Of a stretch of 64,000 nucleotides of DNA, positions 12,601-24,500 are shown piece by piece. Source of the stretch: Lycocorax pyrrhopterus obiensis (lineage: Eukaryota > Chordata > Aves > Passeriformes > Paradisaeidae); contig JACSVZ010000009.1 in NCBI GenBank assembly GCA_014706295.1, positions 33,602,268 to 33,666,267 of the forward strand, given 5' to 3'. The stretch's first letter is position 1. Every line of letters begins with the position of its first letter. The translations under genes were made by a program, and so were the position numbers. The notes below the pieces were generated by a model, which saw only the letters and a list, made by a program, of their open reading frames with translations, did not search any database and had not been told where the DNA came from.

Positions 12601-15600
12601 GCTCTGTTAAGTATAACCTATATGTCCATGGCAAAGCTACAAGTTAAAGGTCCCATCACAGGTTGGAGGTACAGGTGTAAATTTGCTTTTAAATGGGAAG
12701 GGCTTTTAATTTTATGACTGAAGTTTACAATAACTTCTATAATCAATAGTTTAAATACAAGAAAATAAAACACTTTAACTGCATGTAAGACTCCAGAGCT
12801 TTGCGCTTTGTTTTACCTTTGGTTATTTGTTCTGAAAGGATTAAGTGCTTAAAAAGCTTAAACACATGGGAGGTGATTCTACTTTCTTTTATTGTGATAT
12901 AAATTTGGGATCATTCAGTTAAAGTGAATGGGTATATACAGGTATAAAACTTGTGTAAACACTAAGAGCATAAGTCCTATAGACTAAAGAGACCTAGAGG
13001 TTACTATAAATTGGAAAGATATTGAGCCCTTGTTTGTTTCATAACTGTCACTGAGTCATCAGTCTTGAAACAATGTATTATATCTTTTTCATCCTTGATA
13101 TGTAGCTTTCATGTTCGCTGGGAAAAGATAGATTTTCCAGAATTATGATTATGTCTTCATATCGTTCATTTTGGTTGTGGTTGCTATGTTACGAGACAGG
13201 GATATAGCAAAAAACTCTCTTTGCTTTGTTGGAAATTCAAAGCTTTTCAGAAGTTAAATGATGGAAAATGGGAATATTTTAAGACTTGATTTCTTAAAAA
13301 AAAAAGAAAGCTTAAGGTTATTGCTGAGATACAGGTGTGATGGTGTCACTTTGTAAATGAGGTTCATTATGCCCAAATTAAAGATAAGGTATTAGCGTGA
13401 AGTAGTAAAGACTGGAGAGGAAATGCAGTGAACTGTGCTAGTAGGCTCTGGAGTTACACTCTGGGAGTGGTAGCAAGACTACTCTTCAGCCTTTTGACCT
13501 CCTGGGGTAGTGGGCTTGTTAGTGAAAATGTGTCCTTTTAATGCTTGGAGGTCAGGATCTGTTTTTGGAGCACTGGACAGCTTGGAGCACATGTGCAGGT
13601 AAAAGCAGGGCAGGGCTGAGGCTTGGAGCTGGTGCCAGTGGCGCAGGCGCTGGCAGAGCGCCGAGAGCTGTCCTTGCACACTGCTCACACACAAGTTACT
13701 CTGGGAGAATACAGAAAGGGATTTTTTTTTTTTTTAATTCAGGAGCTGATGAAGTTTAATTATCTCTCTGAGCTCAGATTTAGTTATTTTGCATAATTTT
13801 AATCACCGATGGCCTAATTTTCATAGGTGTTAACTCCCGCAGCTCACGTTGAATAGGAGAAGCAGATGCTCACACCTCTGGAAATGAGTCTTTAGGATCC
13901 AGAGTTCACAGCTGACTTCCTAAGCCAGATACTGATAATGAGTTTTTCCTTAGTCAATTCTTGTTTTAAGAAATACATCCTTAAAACAACTATTTCCATG
14001 GCTGCAGCAAGATGCGTGTGTTCTATATTTAAGGTTTTGATTTGGAAGTGTAGACCTGAAAAGCACAATGTTCCGAAGGGATGTGGAGGAGAGGAATCCC
14101 CTTCACCTGCTGTTTGATGAAGAGCACTTTTCATTGCCTTTATGATTGCATTTAACACTGCAGGCCCAAGAAATGGGATTAGGAGTTCCCAGAAGGAACT
14201 AATGAGAAGAAGAATTCATGACTATGTTTTATATGTTGTGGGAGTTAGGTATTTGATACTTGTCATGTGAAAAGTGTGTCCTATGTTATTGTCTTTGGAG
14301 GTAATGAACCCTGTGAGTGTATCCAGATTTGCACAAGATGCTGTGAGTTATTTAAGAGAGCATGACAGCTCATCTGAGCAGCACCTGTAAATGCAAGTAA
14401 TTGGCAGTATTCACAAATATTTTCCATGAAGACGTTACAAAATTTGGGAGTGTTTTGTGGATAGAAATCATGTGCAACATAAGAAGTTAAGAGAACATTG
14501 AGATGTGCTCAAAATACAGTTTTGAGATGCAGGTTTGCTTTGTAGTCAGGAACAGATACTCACTATGGAGAGTACATGGAATTATGATATGGAAGGCTTT
14601 TTCTGCAGAGACACCCCACTGTGTTTGAGTTTACAGTGATCAGTCAGCAGTTAAGGAACATATGTAGTTTTAACAACTGTGGATCTGCTGTAAAAGGAGA
14701 GAGCATTTGTCTTGAGAATAAAGGAAGGAAATTATTTTACGTAGTTTACATTACACAAAAACCAAAGATTCTGTGGTTAAAGTAAACTAGGAAATTTAGA
14801 GGAGTGGAGGCATAAAGCAGCACAAGTGTGAACAGATTGGTTATAAAAACAATATTGCCTAAGATTTGTTCGGGAAGCTCAGGAAGACTTTGGGCTCTTA
14901 CTTACTCCCCTCATACTGTGACCTGTGAATCAAAGCGAACTCTGCCTGTGGAAACAGTTGTGTTAGAAATGTGCTCTACATTTTCAGTCATGATGGGGAA
15001 ATAACTTTTGCTTTCCACAGATACACAGCACTGTTTTCCCTGTGGTTTTAGTAAGTTCTTCCTGGCATTTAAGCTGGCAGACAACAGCTGTTGTCTGTAC
15101 AACATTCACCTACCTGTGCCCCAAAACCTTATAATTCCTTGAAAACTTTTAACGCTCTTTAGGTGTGAATGGAATACAGAATGAAAGTATTTTTTATCTA
15201 GAGCTTGCTGTGTATCACAACTTGTGGAAAATGGAATTAACGGAGATGCTTTAGCCAATCCCTTGAAGGAACTGGCAGTACCTTAGGCACTTAGAAAGCT
15301 GCCCTGCATGGAAAAGCTGCAAGTGCTTGGAGCTCTGTCGACGTATGCAGGATTTCAGCTGTTAAGTGCATTTCAGAGCGAGGTGTTCAGCTCTTGACAG
15401 ACAGGGGTGGTTTGGTGGTTTGAGACACATGTTTGAAAACTACTGTTCACACTTAATCAAACCTCTTAATCTTCTCTTGTTTTTTACACCATGCTCACAG
15501 GTGGTGTCAGGATGATTTAGTGTTTCAGAACGCTGTGGAGATTGGTGCTCTGTCAAAAGTTTTACACGAGTGCTCCAGACAAATAGCACATACTTAACCT

Positions 15601-15765
15601 ATGTAAATTTAACACTCAAAACGTTTCCAAACAACCCCTGTTTTGGATAGGAAAGTGCTGCTATAAAGATTAAACCAACTGTATTTTGTCACCTAATAAA
15701 ATATGTCTCCCTCACCCATAGTCTTTCAAAAACTCATTTTACCTGTTCTCTTTTTATTCCCAAAG
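9651..15765 (+). other. THSD7B: THSD7B intron between coding exons b and c
   Basis: A 6.1-kb intron. It contains a CR1 tail at about 12176-12392. The rest is AT-rich with TA-rich patches (9870-9910) and a small GC-richer patch around 13590-13680. I see no additional gene or recognisable RNA. Confidence 0.88.
12176..12392 (+). mobile_element. CR1 LINE 3' end, about 215 bp
   Basis: This is a clear avian CR1 tail: ttaggaagaaattcttcatt, gagggtggtgaggccctggc, acaggttgcccagagaagct, then gaacagggcttgaagcaacc, gatgatcttcaaggtccctt and ccaacc. It ends in a worn terminal octamer (tgattttatgatttt). This is the best preserved CR1 tail in the window, and it is 5' truncated. The minus-strand open frames over it are shadows. 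Confidence 0.93.
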
Positions 15766-15935
15766 GTTTGCCTGGAGGACTTCTGAATGGAAAGCTTGCC
15801 AAGTGTCTCTGCTCCTTGACCAGCAGGACCCTCGCCACCAGAAGCAGGCAGGGCTCTGTGGAGGCGGGATCCAAACCCGGGTGGTCTACTGTGTCCAGAT
15901 CCTCGTGGAACTGGGGACACACCGGCTGAAGGAAG
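15766..15935 (+). CDS. THSD7B: THSD7B coding exon (c), TSR 6 first part
   Basis: The acceptor is tttttattcccaaag and the donor gtgcgt follows at 15936. The first base completes the Arg codon split at the end of the previous exon. The product reads FAWRTSEWKACQVSLLLDQQD, then LCGGGIQTRVVYC and a variable tail ending LKE. W-x-x-x-x-W-x-x-C, then CGGGIQTR and VYC, is the signature of the longer, loop-containing TSRs that alternate with short ones in THSD7 proteins. The exon has 170 bases and leaves one base of a Val codon (phase 1). The overlapping minus-strand open frame at 15734-16126 is a shadow and shows no family resemblance. Confidence 0.94.
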
Positions 15936-17669
15936 GTGCGTCTGTAGGGTCCCTCTGAAGTGCTGGCCTGAGTAGATCTGAGTAGGGGAAACAGCAGGAA
16001 AAGAAGTAGGTAACGTGGAGGCATTGATAGCCTTTGGCTTGCTGGTGCCCTCCTTCTATCCATGCTCACACAGGGAGATGCTGCTTGGCACCAGAGAAGG
16101 TCCTGAGGAACTGCCAGGAGCCACAACCTTCTGGGATGAATTGCTGCCAGTTCTGATGTTCCCTTGCATTGGGAGAGTTACAAAGGATGAAGGAACTAAA
16201 TTTTGCTTGGAGTTGACTTTTCTTCCTCTGTCATAATTCAGGAAACCCAGCCCCTTGGTAGCTGAATGCACTTATCTGTAGTGTAGTCTTAGTTTAGAAT
16301 ATAAAGCAGGTTGTCACACACCATTCCGGATATGGCTTTAGCCTCTGCTTCAGATTGATACACAATCTTTATTGTGATTTGAAGGGGAAAGCAAAAATAA
16401 TATTGTCACAGCTTTTGAGCAGACAGACGGGTTTTGGACTCTGGAAGTGAGTTATATTTCTTTTAGAAGAATAATAAGTAGTTACAGATTCACAATGAAT
16501 AATTCATCATAGGTTTTATTTACTCGATGTGGTGCGCTTGCAGAATGTGTTTTTGAGCAGAGATGTAAGATAATAACAACACAATATTGTATCTTAGATT
16601 TATTTACTTACAGAGGCAAAGCAAATGTTTCCTGGATGCCCAGTGTGTGTCCCAGCATCCCTCACAGACTCTGAGGTTACAGAAAACCAGACCTGTTTTA
16701 ATCTCTATTCAGTCCATGCACAGTGGCTGATTCACCTCTCCCAGACTCCAGGCACTACTTTGCTCTCCCAGCACAACCCCTCTCCTCTTGTTCCACACAA
16801 GTGTGTGATGCAGGGGACTTTCAGAGTTAGAAAAGCGCTGTTGATGAAAGGTGTGTGGCATTTATTGACTTTCTTCATCCTTCTGAGCACTCCTGTGGTC
16901 CTTGCAGCCACTGTGAGGCAGGTTGGTGAGCAGAGAGCTTGAACTGAATTCATTCTCGCTTTATTCTTTGTCAGAATTGTGAATTTCTCTAGAAGACTAG
17001 AGGAGAGCCTCTGAATTCCTTAAACATTTACATATCTCATGACAGGAGTGGTGCTACATATCCAGTGTGTGACCCACCTGCAGCTTTTTCCCTTGCTCAA
17101 AGTTCAGTTCAGCTTAAAAGTTGCAAGCCCTCTCCTTGACTAAGAACAAACCCTGGGATACCCCTTCCTTGTATTTACACTTCTCACCTTTTTTAAACAA
17201 AAAATAATTTCACATAGGTAACTGAAAAGCCCCAAATGTGCAGAGCAATTGTGCAAGGTATAAATGATTACTGTAATTTCAAAGCAGTAGTGCTTGGAAA
17301 GTGAGAATCCCTTCAACTGTCAGCACAGTCACATGCAAATGGAAACAGGGAAATCCTTCCCTATTATCCCTCCTCATCCAGTAATATTCAGTGTGTCTCA
17401 TTTACTAGCTGACTAATTTTTGTTCTTTGAATAAATAAGGAATGACATGTTTTTTGGCTTTTTTCTTCTGGCAATCAGAACTGACAGAATACTTTTATTC
17501 ATCACTAGGGCATCTCATATTTTACTGTACCAATTTTTCAGTGATGAGGAGAAGATAGGAAGTTAATCCTCTATGTATAAGCAAATGTAGTGTCTAATTG
17601 CTGCCATCAAAAGCACAGTAATTTTTCTTTCTTCACCTCTTGAGTGTCCTTAAAGGGATCATTCAGGAA

Positions 17670-18640
17670 TCAAACAAGCGAGTCTAATGGGATATTACCA
17701 TCCATCACAGTTGTTTTTCTTCTGGTTACTTCCAAAGAGAATTTGGACCTGGGCCCATGACATATGTGAGAGAAGATTTTGTCCCGTGGTCTCTCCAGCA
17801 GCATTCTGGGATAAAAGCTGTTGAATCCTAGTTGGAGACAGGTACCATCTGTGATGTGTTTATACATACTGCTCAAAGCTGTTTTATCCCCCAAGGATAT
17901 CTCTCCCATTTTTTATTTGCTTAGTCTTCTCATCTATTTCTTCTTTTATTAAAATGTGTGTGCTTGGAAAGGGAGCACCTGTTTTCTTGAGTCCCTGTAT
18001 ATCAGTTGTTCAGAAGGTTAAGTCTACTGAAATCTTTCTGTATTTTGATTATAAGATTCCAACTTGAAGATACTGAAAGTGGAAAACTCTCACTCAGGTA
18101 TTACTTCGAGAAGTGCATTGATAAGATTTCATACTTTTCTCCCCCAAGAGGCAACCTAACTAAGAAATCCCTGTCTTGACCCAAGGGAAGTTATGTTTTT
18201 TAAGCCTTGAGGAGGAAGTCCATACTTTTAATATGGGTGATGAGTATTTGGAGGCAGATCTTCCAGTCTTCGAAGTCTTTGGTAATATTCTTGCATTCTG
18301 AGGCTGTTACATCTAAATTCACGTTGGTAAAGGTGTAAAGTGATGTGTAGTTCTGTGCTCCTGTGTATGCAGGTAACCTAAGTGAAGAGACTGTGCTGTT
18401 TTTAATGTTAGCTGTTCTGTCCAAGGAGTCCATATCCCTCCTCACTTGTGAGGCTTTTGTTAACTTAGACTGAACTTTAACGTGATTATCTTCCAACAGA
18501 TCCTGCTGTTTTTAATTATCTCATTGAATCTTAACATGTTTAAATTTATAATGCTTAATTTTCACAGAGAGCTTGTCACCTAGTAATTCAAGTTTATCAT
18601 TATTCTTTTGCTATCCAGAGATGGAAGTGGCAAATCTGCA
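17670..18640 (-). pseudogene. Possible decayed coding sequence, unidentified, minus strand
   Basis: On the minus strand a frame runs from about 18640 down to 18200 with only three stops, and is open for the last 103 codons before its terminal stop. The upper part is lysine-, leucine- and glutamine-rich (NNDKLELLGDKLSVK, then KQQDLLEDNHVKVQSKLTK), resembling a coiled coil. The lower part has NxS/T sequons and ends KSMDFLLKA. A second open frame of 79 codons lies at 17670-17909. I recognise no family. There is no convincing initiator, splice signal or poly-A tail. It may be a worn processed pseudogene or retroelement, or chance in AT-rich DNA. Confidence 0.25.
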
Positions 18641-20962
18641 TGCTTGAAATGATGTGTGTTTTAAGGAGGAGACACATTTTGCACAAAAGTAGCACAGAAT
18701 ATGCAAGTGAGCTACTTGTGGTACAGCCCTTTCTTTTCTTCAGCTCTTTTCTTCAGGATACTCCCTGATCCTTGAGCCTGGACATCCCATTTCTGGAACA
18801 AACTGTAGGAAGGGTTGCTACCCTTCTTTGTACCTCTTTTTTAAAGTAAATCTGTTCACTCATATGGAAACTCTTCTAAGCAAAGCAGAAATGCACATCC
18901 TCAACTTGTTTTCCAAGCCAGACACTGCTGCCGTAGGACACACGTGTTTTGTTCTCTTCTGTAAGTGGGCTTACAAAAAGAGATAAGCTTTTTGTGGTTT
19001 TTTGAAATTTTATCTGAAATGTGTTTCCCCATAATAAATTTTAATTGATCTGGGTGAACATCACTCACTAGCAATCCCCAGTGTACCAACAAAAAAGACA
19101 TCTGGAAAAGGTAGGGAAGAATATTCTGCAGTGATCAGTTTATGGAACCTGTCCTTGTTTGGCAGTACAAGTCTCCTCTCAATCACAGTAAATTATTCCA
19201 GTAATATGGGAATGAAAATTCCTCTTAGAATCTGGTATTGGTGTCTGTGTTTATGTTCAAACAGTTAATAAACATACATAGTTCCTAGATTTAATCTTCT
19301 ACCTCAGGAATTTTTTACTTTCTTTTCTGAAGACCAGGGACTGTCCTTCTGTTTTCTAATTAATTTTCGTTTTTGGATTTATCTTGAAACTATATCTCTT
19401 TATCAGTAGTCTGGGAGATGGCAGTCTTTATAAAATACTCCAGAAGTATTTCCTGTCTTCTCTGAACTAGTTGCCTGCTGTCTCTAGTGACTGGGATTGC
19501 TGCTCTCTCTATATTTTCTGTAGTTTTCTAACTAGGGATCTGTCTGCCCTGTCATTCTTTCATAAAATATGTGCCTTACATATCTTGACACTTTTCCTTT
19601 TTTACTTGTTTGAATGAGATCCAATTTACCTCTCACTTTCAGAATTTTCTTAAAGTGTTTTTTGGAGCTTGTCTGCTTAAGTTTTAGTTATAGGACTGAA
19701 AAGACCTTTGTGAAATAATGCTTTGCTTCCTTGAATCCTCTTTATTGTTTACTCAGCATAGTAAATTTGGCTAATAAAATGTATCTCTTATTACCTTCTC
19801 ATCAGAAATCATTGCAGGTTCCTATCTTCTTAATCTTTGTTATTTTACATCTGAAAATCCACATAAAATTCTCATGCCTGTGCAAGGTTCTAAAGTTTTG
19901 TTTACATTTTTTTTGCTTAATGAGTTTCTCTATCATATTTGTCTCCATATATTTATTTTTATTTGAGCTTGAATTTCAATAGCAAGTATGTGACATAGTT
20001 GTGCCTTCATTATTTTTGGATAGCTTTTAGTGTTACCCTGCAAAACTATTTCTTAGAGAAGTCTCTATTATTTTTATACCCCTCTTTCCTTTGAGAGAGA
20101 TTCAACCCTCACCCGTTAGTGTACGTAATATCTTGCCTGACTTACTCCCTGCAGTTCCCCAGCCTATATTAATTTTTGCTTTATTTTTAGGATGCAATTC
20201 CACCTGGTTCATTTTACATCAGATTGTTTTTTTATAAACTTGTGTGTCGCCAGCTGTAGCAGCAAAATCTCCTTTAGTCCGTTTAGAACTGAGGACTTGG
20301 AAAATACTCAAGTACCTTTTCAGGTCTAATGGTTACTCTCTGATCCGTCCCTGTGTGTATTCCCTTATGTAGTTTTGTCTTACAAGCTCCTTTACTGACA
20401 GAATCACAAAAGGGTCTGAAGCTGAAATTAGTCCCCTGCACTTTCATCTAAGTCCTACTTCTATGAGTCTCAAAATGATTGTTTTATGGCCTTTATACAT
20501 TCCTGTTTTCCTCAAAATATTGAGCTTTCTCCCTACTGCTGATAGACAAAAATGTCTGTTCCTTTCTTATCTGATGAGTGAATTTTTTCATACTCTTCTT
20601 GATTCCCATATGGGAAATATTTTGGCATTGTGTTTTGTTTTTCAGAAATTGGTGCCTCTTTGGAGTTGCACAGAGATTAATTTGAGAAGTCCTTTCATTC
20701 ATATCTTGTATTCTTCTCTATTTATTCTCATCCCTTTCTTTTTGCCCTCTTGTCTTTTTTAGCTCCAAAATGTGCTGTTTTACCTCGCTTGCTCTGTATG
20801 CTCTGTTTCCTGATGAGGGTGCCACATCTATTTCCCTGCAACTTCTTTGTTCTGCTCTGAATCATGACCTTCCAGTGTGTGTCTCCTGGGGGATTAGTGT
20901 TTCAAATTGGTGCATGTGGCATGTGTTCGGTAAACTATGGAAGTATTTTTCGGAAGAGGACA

Positions 20963-21555
20963 TGTGCTGGTTTGGCCAAATTTGGAGGAAAATATCCTCT
21001 GATAGAAAGCAGGTTACAACCACCCCTCCCCCACCAGGTTCGGGGAAAAAGAAATTTTCTTTGAAGGAAAGTGAAAGAGATAAAAAACTATTTTTTTAAC
21101 AAACACACAGGAAAAGGATAATAATGCTAAATAATGAAATCTCTCGCTATGGAGAGAAACCTGGGAAGATTTGAGAGTCCTTCTGGGTGTGGTCTCTCTC
21201 CTCGGAGCTGGGTCGGTGGAAAATTCTCCCAATGTGTTCTGATGTTGAAACAGTCCAGAAGCGAAGAAGGGAAAAGTCGAAGTCCCAGGAAAACAAAGTT
21301 CAACTCTCCATCTCCCTCCGGAGAAAAGAAGCTGAAAGCTGGCTGAAAAGCCAGAAGGGTGCTTCCTCCGCTCTTGCTGCTGCAGAAGCAGAGGAGTGTG
21401 TATCTGTGTGCTTGAACAACTGCTTTGAAAAGTTCGCTTGGTTTTTTTCCTCTCTCCCCTCTCAGGCTCAGTTTAAAGGCACAGAAAGGCACAAAGTTAA
21501 TTTCTGGGCATAGAGCAGTGATAGGGGATACACATCATAAAGTCACCCCAAGACA
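20963..21555. mobile_element. Endogenous retrovirus LTR, probably solitary (ERVL-like)
   Basis: The 593-bp element begins TGTGCTGGTTTGGCC and ends CCCCAAGACA, so it has TG...CA termini. It is flanked by ggaca (20958-20962) and tgaca (21556-21560), a near-perfect 5-bp target duplication with gaca shared. It differs sharply from its surroundings in composition and contains CpG-bearing segments such as ctcctcggagctgggtcggt. No gag, pol or env frame is recognisable beside it, which suggests a solo LTR. The start resembles LTRs common in songbird genomes. Orientation is uncertain, because the minus strand also begins TG and ends CA, with the ending ggccaaaccagcaca. The short open frames inside it are not genes. 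Confidence 0.75.
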
Positions 21556-24500
21556 TGACAATACCAGCGGAAAGTCCAAATTGAACGTGCCACCATCCCC
21601 TTGGGTGCCAGGGGTCTTGTGAAGCACCAGGTCCGACTCTTTAGGAGCTAAAAGTTGGTTGTGCAGGTTGTTGTTTTTTTTGGCTGTTGCCACCCTGCTT
21701 ATTCATTGAGTAAGGGCTGTGTTGATGGAGATAAGCTGCCCCTAGGAGTTGATGCAGGTTATGCACTGTTGGAGTGAATAGAAGCCCTGTGCGGAGTGTG
21801 AGCCCTATATTAAATGCACACTTTTTTTTGTTGTTGTTGTAAATTTATGCTGGTGAAGCTGCAGGAATGAGAAGATTAATTTACTCTACGGAAATTAGAA
21901 TTTTAGGACTTTGATGTTTAAATCCTGTTGTCCTTGTCTGGTTTATGAAATTGAAAAGGAATAGGTTCGAATATATTAGTAATGAGAAAACTTGACTAGG
22001 ACCGTAGGAGGGAGAGAAATGATGGTCAGCAGTGGGGTGAAAAAAGCTTTGTTGAGCTGCTCCTGGTACAGCAACAGGAGCATCCAGCCTGGGGCTTAGC
22101 TGACCTGAATCACAGAAAGCAGATTCTCAGGTGGAACCTCTTCCCCCCAAGGATCCCTCTCATCCCAAACTAGTTATTTATCATTGGGATGACTGTACTG
22201 GCTTGAAAAGATGAGAAATACACCTCTGGAGTGTGAAATATATTCAGGGAAGTCTGTATCAGATTTATATTGCTGGGATGCCAAGTTATTGATCTGTAAG
22301 CTCACCAAATGCTGAGCAGAATTTATGAGATACAGCTCACATAATGGAAAAATAAATATGTAACAGCTGGCTTCTTCGGGGGAAACCCTGTAGAAGCAGG
22401 AGAGGAAATGATTTTATTCAGATTGTTGTAGTGCTTGACAGTGGTGTTTAAATGTGTATTTCAAAAATTAGAGTTTGAATCCATTAAGGAAAAAAACATT
22501 TTCCCTAATGTCTTTAAGAGGTGTAATATTTTCAGTTCTTTCATATCTTAAAACTAATTAAACTAAAATGAAGAGAGTAATGTTTAAAAAGACTTTGACG
22601 GTGAAAGAAGTGAGCTTTAAGAGGTGCCTTATAAATAATAGGCCTTTTTTTTTTTGTCAACAAGCTATTTGTTATGACCATGAATAGTTATCCCTTTATA
22701 AATGCTTTCATTTGTTTAGCTGGCTGTGGTATGCAGCAAATAATATGCTGCCCAGTTAGTTCATGTGACATACTGGGTTTTAGTCCAGGCCTTTTATCTT
22801 TGGAAGGTAACACTTTAATTGTGTCTGTATTTTTATAATTATTCCCTTCCACTGAAACTGGATGAATTCCATTCAAGACAGTGATGGTTTGTTCTGTGTA
22901 ATTTTGTCCCGTTGCTGTTCTGAGGCTGGGGAGCTGCATTGTGTTCAGACAGTAACATGGAGTGAGATGAGAAATTAAAAGGATTTGTATGTGCGAGGCT
23001 GCACCACAAGCTGGGACACTGGGGAGAGAGAACGAAGCCAGCGATGTCTGGAACAGGAGGCACTGGAGATAAATGAGGTTTGTGTGCTGGGGCCAGCTCT
23101 GCGTGGAGCAGCCTGGCTGCTCCCAGCATCCGCCCTGCTGCTCCTGGGATCCGTGACGAGCGTGTCACCAGCTTAGCTTTGGGCCACCTGTGCCACATCC
23201 CGATGTCCCAGACACATCCAGGCACGTCCAGACACGTCCACAGTGGTGCTTTTCTCATGACAGTCACAGAAGAGGTTTCTCCTTCCTGTTGTATGAATGC
23301 TGAACTCTGCAATGGGCGAAGCTCACACTCTTACAAGGCTTTCACGAAGTTTTCATGGATTTTCTTCCCTGTTTCATTGGCTTTCTTCCCTGTTTTCTGT
23401 GTTTCTTCTCTCACTCTCTCTGGTGGTCTGCCCCAGTGATTTCCAGCTTTTTTTGGATAACAGCCAAAAGGCTCAAATATCCTGCAGAATCCTTTTTTCC
23501 TTCCTATCATTGCCTTCACTGCCATCCCAGCATCCCTGTTGCCTCTGCTGTTTTTCCTGGACACTCTTAATGAATTGTCACCTCTGATCTGCTCAGTCAT
23601 GTGGCTGCTGGTGGGGAGCCCCATGTTCACTCTGAATTTTTGCCAGATATGTAGAGTCTTGTTAATCTCCACAAATTCTGCTGTAGCAAAACAATGCAGT
23701 ATCCCAGCTGGGATCACAGTCCTGTTGAACAGCAGAGGGAGGACACAGGGATACTTTTTGTCTGTGTCACTTTAATAAAATTGTGGGGATTTTTATTGTT
23801 CTGAAATACATTAAACCATTGTTGCTCTTGGCAATCCACTATTAACCCTCTTTCATGCTGTGATTAGCCTTCTATTCATACGTTGTTCCTTGTCTATTAA
23901 ATAGATTTTAATTGAAAATAGGCCTCCAACTTTGTGCTTAGTGGCTTCAAAATGAGTTGATTCTTCCTCAGAGCATAAAGGAACCCTTTCCTTCAGGCAT
24001 GGGGTGCGTTAGGCTCCTTAATGGAGGGATGCAAGGGACTGGGGTTGGTGCCATTTCCAGGCTGGTCAGATTGCATTCATCACTTCTCCCTTGTGTAATG
24101 TTTTGTTTTTGCTATAAAAATGTCTTTTAGGTTAGAGAAATTACTTACAAATGTTGTGCTGGTCTTACCCCTATTGTGTTTTTCGCATGAAGGTGTTTTT
24201 ATAACGTGACTCGCTCCTTTGTGGTTTTCTCAAGTAATTTCCCTTTGTATTGATCCAAGTGTCTTTGGTTTATAAGTCCCAGTAAAGGCAGTAAGAACTT
24301 TCACAAGGATATGCCACCCCTTTCTCATACCTGCCTTGTATCATGGCAATCGTTTATTTGGATTAATTTTGCTGCATGGTAAACATTTGGATTTATTTCC
24401 TTGAGAATTGAGTATTACCTAAAATGTGTAAGAGGCAGACCTGATAATCTTTATGTATTCCAGATACATTAGTGATATTTAGAAAAGTCTCCTTTTGGTT

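Noticed and set aside
15734..16126. 130-codon minus-strand open frame overlapping coding exon c
   Set aside because: It is a shadow of the real plus-strand exon plus the intron behind it, with no family resemblance.
20463..20762. 99-codon plus-strand frame rich in Leu/Phe, membrane-like
   Set aside because: A T-rich strand automatically yields Leu/Phe/Ser-rich frames. No splice or start context supports it.
23209..23245. Short repeated cacgtccag/cacatccag words, possible tandem repeat
   Set aside because: Only about three imperfect short units, too few to call a repeat array.
22839..23312. 157-codon minus-strand open frame
   Set aside because: It has no recognisable domain, the composition looks random, and no initiator context or neighbouring exons support it.
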